In this document: positions 1-13,100 of the stretch, one piece after another
Numbering within the stretch: position 1 is the first letter of the stretch
Layout of the letters: every line of letters begins with the position of its first letter
NCBI GenBank assembly: GCA_009746045.1
Contig: RPFO01000102.1
Location: 690,322-754,321 of the forward strand
Direction of reading: 5' to 3'
DNA: 64,000 nt
DNA from: Mesostigma viride
Taxonomy: Eukaryota > Streptophyta > Mesostigmatophyceae > Mesostigmatales > Mesostigmataceae
Program-made: the position numbers and the translations under genes
The notes under the pieces: model-generated
Seen by the model: only the letters and a program-made list of their open reading frames with translations
Told to the model about the DNA's origin: nothing
The model's database searches: none

Positions 1-880
1 CCGCGGTATAATTTATCATTTTCATGAATATATAATCCTTGATATATAATATTTAATTAACAATGATTGCCGGGTACGTACACAATATATTCTGTAACAA
101 TAATTGGTAAACAATGATTTTCAATCAATAAATTGAGATAAACAATTAAGGTAAACAATAATTTTCAATACAGCATTGTAACAGAAGGCCTTCCTCCTGT
201 TTGCTAACAATATAATCCAATCGTAAAATAAAAAAACTTAAATTAGCTATGCAAATAAAATGTAAGGTTGTGCTTGGACTAATACTCAAGATGGATTCGC
301 TCTCCAATGTGAAAAGTAATTAGGCAAGAAAACGGAGGTCATGGCCATCGGCTTACCCGCTGCATGGGACCACCCCACTGACGCACCCTCCGGCCTCTTG
401 CTGGACCAGGCAGCCCCGCCCCCCCGGCAACTCGAAATTCAATTGCTCCTTGGCAGCTGCATGGCCGTCCCCTCCATCCACTACGGCAGACAATGATCAA
501 CACCCGCCGGCCATCGGCCAGGCCTGCATGCAGGCTCAGCAGTGCCCTCGATCCGCCGCCTCGACCGAGGTTCTGGACATGCCGCTACCTGCATGAGTGA
601 GTAGCGCAAGCGCATGCCGTTCCGGCAAGGCCCTTGTGGCCTCAGCCGTGATTCCTCCTCTATCATTGATCAGTGGCTGCGAGTCATGTCCAACCCTGGA
701 CAATGAATTAAGGCCATTGAGCGTGCAACTGGACGGCACCGTCACTAGAATGTTCCGCCACATGGATCGGATCATAGGTGTCCGATCCATGCCAAGAGCG
801 CTGGACACCCCGGCCGTGCTGTCCGATCGAGCTCGACTGCGAGCTCCTCCCTATCACTGGCCCACACTATCCGCCAGCGC
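1..880. other. Intergenic, no gene recognised
   Basis: The first ~330 bases are AT-rich and contain several degenerate copies of a short unit built on aacaat(g/a)attttcaat. The rest is mixed composition. A perfect 11-bp inverted repeat lies at 761-771 and 781-791 around a 9-base loop. Short ORFs here show no recognisable protein features. Confidence 0.5.
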
Positions 881-904
881 CCCTAGGGGTCCCGTTTAGC
901 ATGC

Positions 905-1131
905 TTCACACGTGTGCAAACACGCGCCGCTTCCCCACTGGAGCCGGGGGGTCGTTGTCCTCTATATGACCTGAGCCCACTGGCCCCATAATCTTTTTCC
1001 AAATCACGGAGAGTCCTAGGGCCCCCCATGTCCTCAACGAGCTGCTCTTTGAGGGTGTGGGCATTGCAGCGTCTAGCCCGTGGCTGGGCCCAGCCCACGT
1101 AAGGAGGTGCCTGCCCGGCTGAGCGGGGCAC
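905..1131 (-). pseudogene. Repeat-derived coding fragment, also at 61150-61370
   Basis: The minus-strand translation contains LKEQLVEDMGG and a closely similar stretch (FKEQLVEDMGG) is read on the minus strand at 61128-61370. The DNA similarity runs over about 170 bases in the same orientation. The two copies differ by indels that change frame, so neither looks intact. I do not recognise the domain. It most likely belongs to the LINE-like family seen nearby. Confidence 0.4.
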
Positions 1132-1559
1132 AGCCCTGCGGAGGCCATGTGAGGTGTCTACCTGGTTGGTACGTGCGAGTTAAGTGCCCTACTAGATGCA
1201 GGCGCCTCTTCTTGATGGTGCTGGTGATAAGTGGCATGCGCCTAGGTACAAGTCCTCCTTGCGGACATGAGCAGCGTCAGCCATTGCAGTAGAGCCGGAC
1301 AGCTCGGATGAGGATTATATCCTCATATAGCTACTCGGCCACAAGCCCTGGCAGGCGACCCCCGCGGCCCCAGCGACTCCAGACGCCCCAGCTTAGGGGA
1401 ATACAGCAGTAGTAGTGTAGAATAGATAGACCGTGGCCATGTACATGTACGCCTCCTAGAGGCCCTATCCCAGCTAAGCCACGCGCTTTATTTAATCATG
1501 TACATGTGTGCCTATGATGAGCCACACTCCAGATGATGCCTAGCTTTATTTAGTTATGT

Positions 1560-1858
1560 TGTGCCCATGCAGGGAGTAACTCTCTGCTGAGACGCCATGC
1601 CCTAGCTTCTTTGTATAGCTATGCTGATCTTCCCCCCCATGACAGGCTCCCCCTTCGCTGGGCATAGCTTGAAGATCATGGCGGGGATGCACGTGCCCTG
1701 GTGCACCTAGAGCAAGGGTCCTTTACATCCCCACCCTTGCAGGAAGTAGCTTAGGATGTATGATAGGCCATATGCCCCCGGCCTCTCAAGGGCTGATGTG
1801 CTACATATACTCCCAACGAACTTATGTTACAATTCAATTCAATTCAATTCAATTCAAT
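1560..1858 (+). repeat. 3' end of LINE/SINE-like repeat with (CAATT)n tail
   Basis: Bases 1680-1815 are, in inverted orientation, similar to 56590-56760 (shared stretches include the ccctggtgcacctagagcaa block and the gatgtgctacat block). The unit ends in a pentanucleotide array of about six CAATT units at 1832-1858, as expected for a non-LTR element with a short-repeat 3' tail. Confidence 0.5.
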
Positions 1859-1927
1859 AGCTACTAGTTTATTGTACCCGCTATGCTTTTGCTATGTCGA
1901 AGCTTTATTGCACGTACCCACAGGGGA

Positions 1928-3300
1928 TTAATTAATTAATTCAACAAGTGCTCCCGTTGGTGAGTCACGGAGCACCGAAGTGCTTTTAATCCCTGTGTGT
2001 GCACAACAGGAGAAAGGGCAGAGACCCCCAGTCTCCTTCATGCCTAAGGCATGCCACAGCTGCATTCGGGCGCGCTAGCTAAACGGACACGCTTACGATC
2101 TGGCAATCTGTGGCGGTGCAAATAGACCCATGTGAGCATGGCATAACAGGGAGCGTGGGCAAGGAATCTGGTCATAGCCAGGACGTAGCATGGCTGTACA
2201 AGGGCTAAGCTAAGGCTATGGCTGGTTGTATACCGTGCGTTAGCGATGCACGTGACTAGGTATGTTGGCACACTGAGCTAGGCAAACATTCTAAGCATGG
2301 CTGCCTGCAGAGTGGCAGTGACTACCGCTACAAGCTAGGCCGGATACAAGCAGAGGGATACAAGCTAGGGCTATTAGCTAGTCTAGCCCGCGGGGGGCGT
2401 CTACATCTAGCTTGTGGTTGATCATCAGGTCCCCGCCCCTCCAGGACACCTTGGGCTTCTGGGGGTCCTGCTTGTGGCGGAGGCCGTATTCCGGCCACAG
2501 GTCGCCGGTCGCTGGCTGCTGCTGAGCGGGGGTCAGGTCGTCGTCCAGCGTCCAGGTGAGGTCGTGCAACCGCTTGCGACGGGAGAGGAACCGCTGCTTG
2601 TCCTCACGGGAGGGGAAGGTGAGCAGGACTGGTGGGGGAGCGGCCGCCTTGTCCCGTGAGTGGGGAAGGCGGTGACGTACACCCACGCAGTTCTACCTCA
2701 CCTACCAGGCCCATGAGGGTAAGGAGCTAGCTGGTCCTTGAGCTCGTCGGCAAGGGAGGTTGACGTCTCACCTGGCTTCTGGGGGAAACGACGCAGCACC
2801 ACTCGGCACTCGCGGCGAGCGCCGTTGGTGACCTGCCGGCGTTGCTGGGCCTGGCGGTGGTCCTCCAGCTCCTGGAGCTTCGTGGCGATGGCGTCGGTGG
2901 TGGAGGCGGTCGCTGTCCGCAGCAGGTCTGCGTAGGAGAGCGGTGGGAGGTCGCCAGCATCCTGCCGGGGTGGCTGGGATGCAATGGTGGCCGTCTGCTC
3001 CGCTATCTTTGGGACCTCTGTGGCCAGGGCCTCGGTGTGGGCGGTGATGGCTTCTAGCTTCTTCATGAGCACGCCGCACTTGCCCTCCACCTGGTTAAGG
3101 CGAGAGACAAGTGCAGCGTGCGTTTTCCGCATGTTTTCACAGGGGATGCCGGATCGTTTATTCGACGGGTCCGATTGAGCACCCTGTGGCATGCCTATGG
3201 CATACGGGAAGGGGGGGGGCTCTGCCCCCCTGCCCACTGTGCACACTCAGAGATTGAAAGCACTCTGGTGCTCTGTGAGCGCGTCAGTTAATTAACTAAT
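1928..3300 (-). mobile_element. LINE-like element remnant with 3' hairpin and AATT tail
   Basis: Read on the minus strand, the unit starts with a decayed ORF1-like region (2378-3246) and ends at 1928-1975 with a hairpin (GTGCTCC ... GGAGCAC) followed by an AATTAATTAATT tail. Similar hairpin plus TTAA-type tails occur at 56570-56615 and 60940-60985, also on the minus strand. No RT is present, so this is a defective or non-autonomous copy. The upstream limit is uncertain. Confidence 0.5.
2378..3246 (-). pseudogene. LINE ORF1-like protein, frameshifted
   Basis: Two consecutive minus-strand frames (3246-2698, then 2686-2378) read as one protein with a frame break near 2690. The first part has a coiled-coil-like stretch (SRLNQVEGKCGVLMKKLEAI), then a basic segment (RRECRVVLRRFP). 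The second part has PVLLTFPSREDKQRFLSRRK, which resembles the C-terminal nucleic-acid-binding segment of L1-type ORF1 proteins, where a V.F.S..DK...L pattern is common. That resemblance is from motif reading only. Coiled coil followed by a basic domain fits an RNA-binding trimeric ORF1p. No start is certain and the copy is broken. Confidence 0.45.
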
Positions 3301-4122
3301 TAGGGTCGTTGGGGCATTATGCAGACGATCAAGTTGTTGTTGTTAACTTTTGTGCAATTATTTTTCTAATGCAATTAGCATATAGTGCTCCGTGGCATGC
3401 CTGTGCGTATGACACACAGGAACTTACTGACTCCAAGGTGAGGAGAAGTGTGTATGTGTGTGTGGTGTGAGAAGCATCAGCATGGTATCACAACTAACGC
3501 ACAGCCAGTCAGCATATCTGGCTCAAAGATGTGACATTGATTGATCAATTATGAGATGCACATAGTAACTCTTAACAACAAGAGGTGATTCGTGTTATTT
3601 ATATCATTGTTGGAAATGAGATATTTCACAACTTTGATACAGTGGTGGGTTGCCCAAAGTGGCAAGCCAAACCACCAAGCTCCAGCCCCGGGCCCAGCTC
3701 ATGCCACAATTCTCCGTCTGCTGGGCATCGGCAAATTCTCTCAAGTACCGCACCCTGCACCCCTGATTCTATGTGGCAAATGTTCTGGAATCCAATGTAG
3801 AAGACTCGGGATGCTGAACCCAGAGGATGAAGGGGCTACACTCGTGACAAATAATCCCACATAAACATCGACGGGGCATAAAACTCACGTGGGCGAGAAA
3901 TCACGTGCATGCATCAGGACATGTAGTACTATTCGATACATAGCCCCACCTACGCAACAAATGGGCTGCATCCAGGCATGGCTACAAGTGGGCACTGGTT
4001 ACACTTGGCACATCCCTCATTACACCTTCTTACGCATAATCAACGCTACACGTGGGCATCGTTCCAAAGGGGCACATCTACTCTCCCGCACTACCCCTCC
4101 TAATCCTTTTGATTTGTCATCA
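3301..4122. other. Downstream flank of the condensin gene
   Basis: No gene recognised. The region lies 3' of the minus-strand condensin gene and should include its 3' UTR. Short TG-rich stretches occur near 3448-3470. Confidence 0.4.
3999..4024 (-). terminator. Candidate TGTAA poly(A) signals of the condensin gene
   Basis: On the minus strand TGTAA occurs at 4024-4020 and again at 4003-3999, about 100-125 bases after the stop codon at 4125-4123. TGTAA is the usual polyadenylation signal of chlorophyte green algae, so the placement supports both the gene model and the taxonomic guess. Confidence 0.45.
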
Positions 4123-7100
4123 CTAATCTTCCTCGACTTGGGTCTCCTCAAACGGCATCCGCAGCTCCGCCGCCATCGCGCCCGAGAGGCGCTTCTGACC
4201 ACTGCAAAGGCTGCGCCGCTTCTTGCTGCCGCCACAGGACGCCGGCGTAACAAACACTGCGGGCGTCCCCGCGCAGTTCTCTTTCTCATCCTCTGCCACG
4301 TCCTCCTCTCCCTCATCGTCATCGTCATCGATGATGTGCTGAGCCCGCCGCCGCGCCGCCCTTGCCTTCCCCACGCTGCGTGGCTGCGCCTTGCCACGCA
4401 TGGCCGCCTGCTTGGTGCTGGCGGAGCGCTTTGCTGCCGCCGCTGTCACCGCCGCTTCTCTGGCAGGCTCGGCTGAGGAACCCTTGGAGGACTTGTGCTG
4501 CTTCTCGTTCCTCTTCTCGTCAAGCTCCGCCTCAGCATCAAAGTCACTCCCATCATCGTCACCATCGTCCTCACTCTCATCCTCCGAAGAGCCGTCCTCG
4601 CTCTCCTCCTCCCCCTCGGTGCCGCTGCCTTCGTCTTCCTCCTCCGCCTTATCAGCCTTCAACCCTTGGCCGCGCTTGCTGCCCGGATGCCTGCTGCTGC
4701 CGCCCCTTCTCTGCTGCCCCTCCTCCTTGTCCCCCTCAGCCTCGTCTCCATGCTCCGCCTTGTCAACATCCTCGTCATCGCCGCCTTCCTCACCATCATC
4801 GTCGTCATCGTCGTCGCTCCCTGTGCCGCGACGGGTCCTGCGCGCACCCGGCGCCTTGCGTGCGCTCATCGTGATCTTCTCGATGGCGGCCACCTTGCTG
4901 CGGCGCGAGGGGCGCGCCGAAGACGCCACGCCCACGGGCGGGCCCCGGACGGGTCCCTGCGCCGGAGTGGTGGTGATGGCGAGTTCCTCCTCGTCACCCG
5001 ATGAGCTGGTCTCGGATTTGCGCCGGCGGGCCGCTGGCGATTCCGCCGCGATTTTTTTTTTTTGTGTGTGTGTGTGTGTGTGGTTTTTGTTATGATTTTT
5101 GTCGTGGATGTGGAACAAGTGGCCATCGTCGCGAGGATGGTGAAGCGACGGTCATGGTTGCAAGGCACAGATCAAGTCAGGTGGGTGTGACAAGCAGTGA
5201 GAGGGTCAGTAGCCTTAGCTATTGGCATGGCAACTGTTGGATCGTGAGGCAAAGGCCAGGAAGCAAATGGTCATCGTTGCAAGGCACAGATCGGAGCCAG
5301 GTGGAAAAGACAAGGAGCCAAAGACTGAAGTGTCTCCGCTGTCACAGTTTACGCCTCCACTTATTTGTAGTTGCTTGCAAGTGCTTGATGGTGTGGTTGC
5401 AGTGATGACGGATGACGTCACTATGGTATCATGGCTGTTGTAATACAGTGAATCGCTGATGCAGTCATCTTTAAAAATGTTCATTGCAGTTGGCAGCGTA
5501 ATGTTTTCGTCAGTGTTAATTGCATTCGATGGCATCTTGTCGGTCAGTTGGTTGCTTGCACAGGGGGGGCGGGTGGGGATAACAGACAGGACAAGGTTAA
5601 CCTGCCTGCCAAAGCTTCCCGGGCTCCTTACACTTGGTACACAATGCCAAGTATTCCTAGGCTCAAGAATGCCTAGGTGATGCATTGGCAGAATTACACA
5701 CAATGCGATGATGCACACACACAACCTGATGAAAGATACTCGCAGAATGATGGTAAACGCGGAGCCAGAAAAATGCCAACGAGCGAACGGTATGGTTATC
5801 GCAGGTTGGTCAAGTGACGCTATGCCTGTCATCCATCACGTAGGCCATGACCCGTAACCTCGCACCCTTGTGAAACAGAGCATGTTACCCGCTCCGCGGA
5901 AAGACAAAGAATCGAAGCCGACATCCTCGCTCGTTAACCGGGGGGCCCCAATTGTCTAGTGTGCATTATCTAATTATCTAATATCCTGAACGGACATGGG
6001 GTCGTGATGTACAATTACGGAAAAATCCCCAAACCTACGAGGTCCTCATGAACTGACTCTTTCCCAGAAGATACATGGGTACTACCACAAAGATTACTCA
6101 CGAAACTACACAGCTAAGCTTGCTGGGTGTAAACCGAAGCTAATCTAAGGTAAGCAAGAATGTACACGTATGCTAGTAAGTCTGCCCTGCTATGCATGTG
6201 GGGCCCTGCGACCGTTGTGAGGGAAATAGGATAAAAGGGTAGACAGGCAGTTGGGCTCGAAAGGCACAGATTACCTGCTTTCTTCCGCCCTGTGGTGGCG
6301 GTGGCAGGATCGGCCACCGAGGTGGGGGCCAAGAAGGGAAGGGTCGTTGTGTCGGTGTCACGGTTGCCACCATCAGCGCGCGCCGCCGAGGGATGCATCA
6401 GCTCCTGGTAGTGGCTCGTGAACATCTCTGCATGCTCCAGGTGGCAGCCAGGGTGGGGGTGGGTGGGGTTGTGGGAAAAGATGAGAGGGCATATATGGCA
6501 GATAGACATCGCCAGATATTTGCATGCTAGACACTTGCAGTATTAGCCCTCCAGTATTAGTCCAGCCCTACACTTACAGGTATTTGCAAGGCCAGTCAAC
6601 ATTTCCAGACACAAAACGTCAATGACAAGCTTAGCATGCATGATTGAGATTGACTATGCATGGTTGACTCCAGCTACACAGAGGCGGCGTCAGAAGCACA
6701 TAGACACTTCAAGACTACGTTTGTCACGACCTCTAGGTTAGACAGAGGCTCCCCGGGTCGGAGTGATAAAAGGACATAAAGGGCTTTAAGGTGCACTACA
6801 AAAGACTCCAGACCACAATGAACAGGAGGCGGGCGAGATGATCAACAAGGCTCTGGGGCTTACTGCAAGTACTCAGCAGCTTGGTGTACCACTAAAGGGT
6901 TCTCTCTTTAGGTGTACCACTAAAAAGGGCCATCACACTAGGCGTGCCACTCTAAGGTCCTTGCTGTAGGTGAAGCACACTAGGCTTACCTTGCAGATCT
7001 GCCAGCGCGTCCTCTCCTAGCGGCTCCTCTTTGGACGCGCACGCCGCCAGCCGCTTGTGCAGCGCCTCGAGCGACTTCTTGGTGGTGGACTCGGTGGCGA

Positions 7101-10100
7101 CTGACAGCACGCTGGAGGTGGCAGGGCCGGCGGAACGAGGGGAAAACAACAGCAGGGCACACAACAGCAGGGCAGGCAAGCAGGGCACACAACAGCAGGG
7201 CAGGCAAGCAAGGCCAGCGCAAGCAGGCCAAGGAAGCAATTAGGGCAATCAATCAATCAGGGCAGGCAAGCACGCAGGGCAAGCAAGCAAGCGGGGCAAC
7301 CAAGGGTAAAGGAAGCATGGTTGTGCCATTGCATTGTCGGATGCAACCGTTCATGTTGGGGCACCAGGGCCAGCACAACCTGGGTCATCGGAACCCAAGC
7401 AAGCATTGCCATAAGCAAATACGGAGCGATGGCCACAATAGATGTAGACAATAACTATAACTATCAACTGTCAAGGGCATGATAAAGAGACTAGATGTAT
7501 GTGAAACATGAGGTTCAGCAGCCATGTCCATAGAAAGGAAAGCAGCATGGCAGGGAGACCAGGGCCCGCGGTGTTTACGGGCCACTACAGGCTGGTGCAG
7601 TCGACCCAGCGGAAATGCTCCCCGGCCCTTTTTTATCCCCGTTACTCCCCATCAAGGACCCATAAAGGACACCGCTGCTAGCTGCCCAATGTACCAACCA
7701 CGTGTTTCCGCGGACGGCACTTTTGTAGCAAGGCACACCCAACACGGACGGCACTTTTGTAGCAAGGCACACCCAGCGCGCGCGGCACTTTGTAAGCAAG
7801 GCACACCCAACCAGTACGGAAACCAACCCCTGATGCCTTGCCAAGCCGTAGTCTGTAGCGAGGCACCCCTCGATCAAAGGCCTGCCTTAGATCTATAAAT
7901 ACCCCACGTACCGGCCGATGCACTCGACCAGCCGTGCACGGTCGGCGTGCCGCCCTCGCTCCCCTCCCTCCTCAACGCCGCTCTTGGACGCCTTGACCTG
8001 GTAGGGCAGCGACGCAAGCGCCTTGCAGAGCACCGCACAGTAGGAGGCCGACAGTGCGCTCGCCTTGCCGCTGCTGGTGCCACCGCCGGGGTTGCTGCTG
8101 CTGCCGACGTGACGGTCGCAAGCGAGCACCTCGCAGGCGACGCGCACGCCGAGCGGCTCGTGGTAGACGGGGACTGAAGGCGGGTGGGGGAGGGGGAAGG
8201 GGAACCGTATGTGTGCGGGGGCCAAGGGAAGAGAGGACGGAAATCGCAAGCAAAGAGGCAATTAGGCAGCGAGTATAGAGAGAACGAAGCGTCGCAAACA
8301 AAGGTGAGGCAGGTTGCTTGGTTGGATAATCGAGTGACATCGTGGGAGCGGCTCGTAGACGGGGACTGGAGACGGGGCCAGGGATACCGCGGAGCCGAGA
8401 TGTTTTGGGGCCAGCAAATACCTTCGGCAATAAATCGAACAGGGAAGTAGTAGAGGAACCCACCAGAGGGGGCAAGCAGGAAGAAGAGGTGGGGGTGGGG
8501 AAGAGACGGAAAGCAGGACTCGCTCCCGCCCTGCCCAGCTTCACCAACCCTCTCCCACTCCCACACCTCTGTATTACATCCGGCTCTGGCACGCCAAACT
8601 GCACCACCAGTTCGCCTACCCTTTGTCGCATTCCAATCCAAAACCATTCCTGCAAGGTCTAGTGATGGCTTACTCCACATTATACGCCTTGACTGCTCCC
8701 CATCCCAAGTATGCCCCTTGTGTCGGCTGCTCCCCCCCCCCCCTGCCCAGCTTCAACATCTGCTTCCCCGCCCACTAACCCAGTTACCCACCTATTCGTG
8801 CATTGCCTGCTTCCAAACCCGACCTGCACGATAGTGCAAAATGCTCTCCGACCCCCTCCAATGAACCTAAGGTTCTATCAGCTGTCCATCCCCATCCCCC
8901 CCCCCCCCCCCCCATCCCCATCCCATCCCCATCCCCATCCCCATCCCCATCCCCATCCCCAGGCCCAGCCCCACCCCCTCCTCTGGGTCATGCATTCTCC
9001 ACCGGCACAAGCGTGGCCCGCAACCCACCTCTCCACCTAGCACCTTGCCTTGCCTCTTGCCTACTCTCTTGCCCCACCTAGCCTCTTGACCAATCCCCCA
9101 TCCCCACCTACCCTCTTGGGTCGCCGGCTCCCCATCCCCTCTGCGCCGTGCGTTCTCCACCGGCGGTGCTGCGATCCTCACGGGCGTCTGCAGCAGCTGC
9201 ATCAAAAAGGAGGACACGCGCGCCAGCTGCCGCTTGGCGGCCGCGACTGGCAGGTGCTCGCATGCGCGACAGGTGGCGCGCAGCGTGCGCAGGTACGCAG
9301 CCGCGATCACGCGCTGGGGCAGACAGGGGGGTAGGATTGAAAGGACATAAGGTCATTGGTTAGAATGCAGTAGGGCTAGGGCGCCGCGGTCATGCACTGG
9401 CGGTGGGTTTGCAGGCATGGCACGGAGGGGGTGGCGTAAAGGATATAATACAGTGTAAAAATAAATGAAATATTATAGTGGCATACAAATAAGTGAAATA
9501 TAATATACAAGGTAACGGGCACAGGGGCAAGCTATCACCAGGGAGCTTCCGCACAAGCAGTCATTGAACCCATGAGGTTAGAAGCAGTCATTGAACAAAT
9601 GAGGTTAGAAGCAGTCATTGAACAAATGAGGTTAGAAGGCCAGTCTTCCAGAATCGAGGGGGCACCGCGCAGGGTAGTAATCGTTCACTGCACCTTCCCC
9701 TGATACACAACACTTAACAGACTGCCAGAAATCGTTGCTTATTTAGACTACCATAAACACAGTCTTATATATTGCCAGACTACCAGGAAGAAGCGCCACA
9801 TACATCAAGGAAAGATTAGAACCAGACTACCGTAAAAACAGTCTTATATATTGCCAGACTACCGTAAACACAGTCTTATATAATGCCTGACTACCAGGAA
9901 GAAGCGCCATATACATCAAGGAGACAAGTGTTTTAGGGTTTAGGGTTAAGCCACCAGATGACATAACCAGATCTACTGCCTGCCTGCAATGGCACGTACC
10001 AGCACAGGCGCTTAAGATAGAAGGTGTGGGGGTTTGTCCATGACTGTCGGGGATGGGGCGGGGCCATACCTGGTGGGCCAACGAGGACTGCGCGTAGATG

Positions 10101-13100
10101 CCGAAGAACACGGCCAGGCACTGCCGCAGCCGCAGGCACCTGTCGTTGCCCTCGTCAAAATACGCCAGCAAGAGACGAGACAGCACGCCCGCCGCGGCCT
10201 GCTCGCCATCATCCCACCCAGTCGACCCGCCGAGGGCTGAGACGGCACCATTTGACCCGCCATGACCCGCGCCATTAGGATTGGGGGCCCACTTGTGTGG
10301 TGGCTGCTGGGAAAGCGTGCCAGCATTAATGTTAGCGGGGGTGGCTGTGGAGCCCAGGGGCCCCACCCGATCGAATAGAAGCAGTTTGGCGAGCCCCTCG
10401 GCGCTGATGCTGCGGAGACCTCCCGTGCTGGGGGGCGCGCCGGACTGGCCGTCGTCGCTTGGGTCATCAGCCACCTCGTCGGCGTCGTCCGCCTGCGTGG
10501 GAAGGGAAGATTTTGAGAATGTGAGTGTGGTGTGTCCGCCTGCCTGTACCCCCCTGCCCCATCTATGAATGAACACACGCACACACGCAGAGGGAAAGAA
10601 GGCGGGAAGGAACAAGAGACAGACGATGGGGCATACCGGCAAGACCTAAACAGCGCATGGGAAAGAAAGTTAAAATTACACCACTGAAAAAAATATTACA
10701 CCAGTGATGCAAAATTGCTTAGCATCCAGAGACAGAAGACGGGGCATACATGCACTGCAGCACAGTAGAACAGATAGTGAAGGGGATAGCGAAGTGGAGT
10801 AGACAGGATAGCTGAGCAGAGCACCCACCTGCTGCAGCACATCCAAGGAGAGAGCAATAAAGCACACACTTGCTGCATACCAAGAGACAGGGCAGCAAAA
10901 GAAAGCACCCATCTGCTGCAGCAAAAGAAAGCACCCATCTGCTGCAGCAAAAGAAAGCACCCATCTGCTGCAGCACAATAGAATGGATGGTTACGTGGAC
11001 GGAGCAAGCACGCACCTGCAGCAGGCCCCTCAGCAGCAGCTGCACCAGGGGCTCCGACTTGCAGGCGGCCACCTCCACGCTCGGTGTGCCAACACCACCG
11101 CTGATGGCCTCACCTGTTTTAAGGAAAACGGCGCGGTGCAGCAATTTAGTAGCGTGACATGAAAAGAAGTGTCACTAGCCTTACAATAGCTGTGGGAAAG
11201 AAACGAAACAAGTGTGCCACTGGCGTCACCGCTGGTGGCCGTCCTTGCTGGTAGGCAACAATTCAATTGCAACAAGGCGGCACGCAGAATAACCAGCCAT
11301 TGGTACAAGAGAGTGGAGTGCAAGAGGTGAAACACACAAAACAAGGCGGCACGCAGAATAACAAGCTATTGTTACAAGAGAGCGGAGTGCAAGAGGTGAG
11401 GCATGCACAGGAGCATTGCACGCAAGGCTCATATGTACAATGCTTACGCGCACACGGACATAATAAATGGGTAAACGCCGTGCATGCCGAAGTCCACACA
11501 ACAGCCCTGACAAACACTTGGCGGGTGAGCAAGTTGACCATTCTTGGAAGGTAAAGGCAATATTGAAGTTGCCATATTGATCAGGATAATGTGGTATGTG
11601 ACTCTGAGCAATTATCCGTGCCGGTAACCACAGAACCCTAACCCATAACATAACGCTTGCAAAATACCCGACAAGCTCCTAACTCAAAATGAGAAAGCAC
11701 AAGTTGACAAAGTCACCTACCGGCACCCTCGCCCCCATCCTCCTCCCCCACCCCGGGCCGCGGCAGCAGCAAACGCGCGTCTAGCTTGGCCGGGTGGTGC
11801 ACGAGGGCCAAGTCCAGGAGCGCCTGCGCGGCCTCGCGCCGCACATCCGGCGCATCCGAGGTGAGTGCCGCGCGCAGCAGGGTGACGTGCGCCAGCGCGG
11901 TGGCCTCGTCGGCCAGACAGAGAAGGCCCAGGCAGCGTACGCCCGCCTTGCGGATGTGGGGAATCACGTGCTGCACCTGCAGGGGGGAAGGACGTGGGGC
12001 GGCGGTGGTGGGAGGACGGCCGGGCAGGGGGGGAAGGATGGGGTTCATAACATAGGGATAGAGGGGAGAAAGGAGTTTAAAGGAAGGGCGAAGTGGGCGG
12101 AAAACTGAGGGGCAGTCGGGTTGCATTGGGGTGTTGGGGGGGGGAGTGGGGGAGCAAGGTTGGCTGAGGGCGACACATGTGACCGATGGGTGGTTTCCTT
12201 GGTACGTAGTCCGCGGGTGGGCGGTCCAATGACATGGTCCTTCTCCTTACCGTTGGCAGCTCTTGGGTGCAGTGGGTGGATTGGTACGTTGCTAAATATC
12301 CATCACCATGGTCACATTCATCATAAATAGCAGTAGATATAATCATCATTTATATAACATCCATGTAACAACGGCTTAATTTCCTCACCCCCTACTCGCA
12401 CTCACCGCGGGCAGGATCACCGAGTTGAGCGCCTCCCCTTGCGACATGGCGGGTGTCGAGATCGCTTGCCGGGGCGACCGCTTGCCCCCTTCCAGCAGCT
12501 GCGCGACCAGCCGCACGCACTGCGAGCGCAGCCGGGCCTCCCGCTGGGCGGCGCCGCTCTCGGGTGTCGCCCTGGAAGAGCCTGTGCCCCCCCAGATCGC
12601 CTCCGGGGCGGTCATCTGCACGCACACGTGAACAACGGCAGCGGAAAACAGCTGAGGAGCACGTCTCACAATTGAGAGAAAGCTGTTATAATTACTATAA
12701 ATACCATGCAGCGTGGCCACACGCTGGCTTGTGTGTGCAGTGGCCACACGAGTACCAAGTCCATCTAACTACACCCGCAATGTTGATAGCAGCATCGTGC
12801 AGCAGCAGTAATACTTGCATCCACGGACAGACGGACACATCTCTCAGCGTGGCACCCACTTGCATGTGGCCAGCGGGAATAGAAGCAGATTAACATTTAG
12901 CTATAGTACCATGCTAATGGTAATATCTTCATAAAATTATGATGAACGATATCATTCATAAAATATCAATTATTATTACTGTTAGCAGTCAGCAGCAGCA
13001 GCACTCACGTCCTCGCAGGCATCCCTCAGCGCGGCCACCACGCCCATCACCTCCTGCGCCGCCAGCTGTCCGCTGCCATGAACGCAGTGGCACAGCTTGA

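Noticed and set aside
4362-5095. Ser-, Pro- and Leu-rich plus-strand ORFs
   Set aside because: Antisense shadows of the acidic tail exon of the condensin gene.
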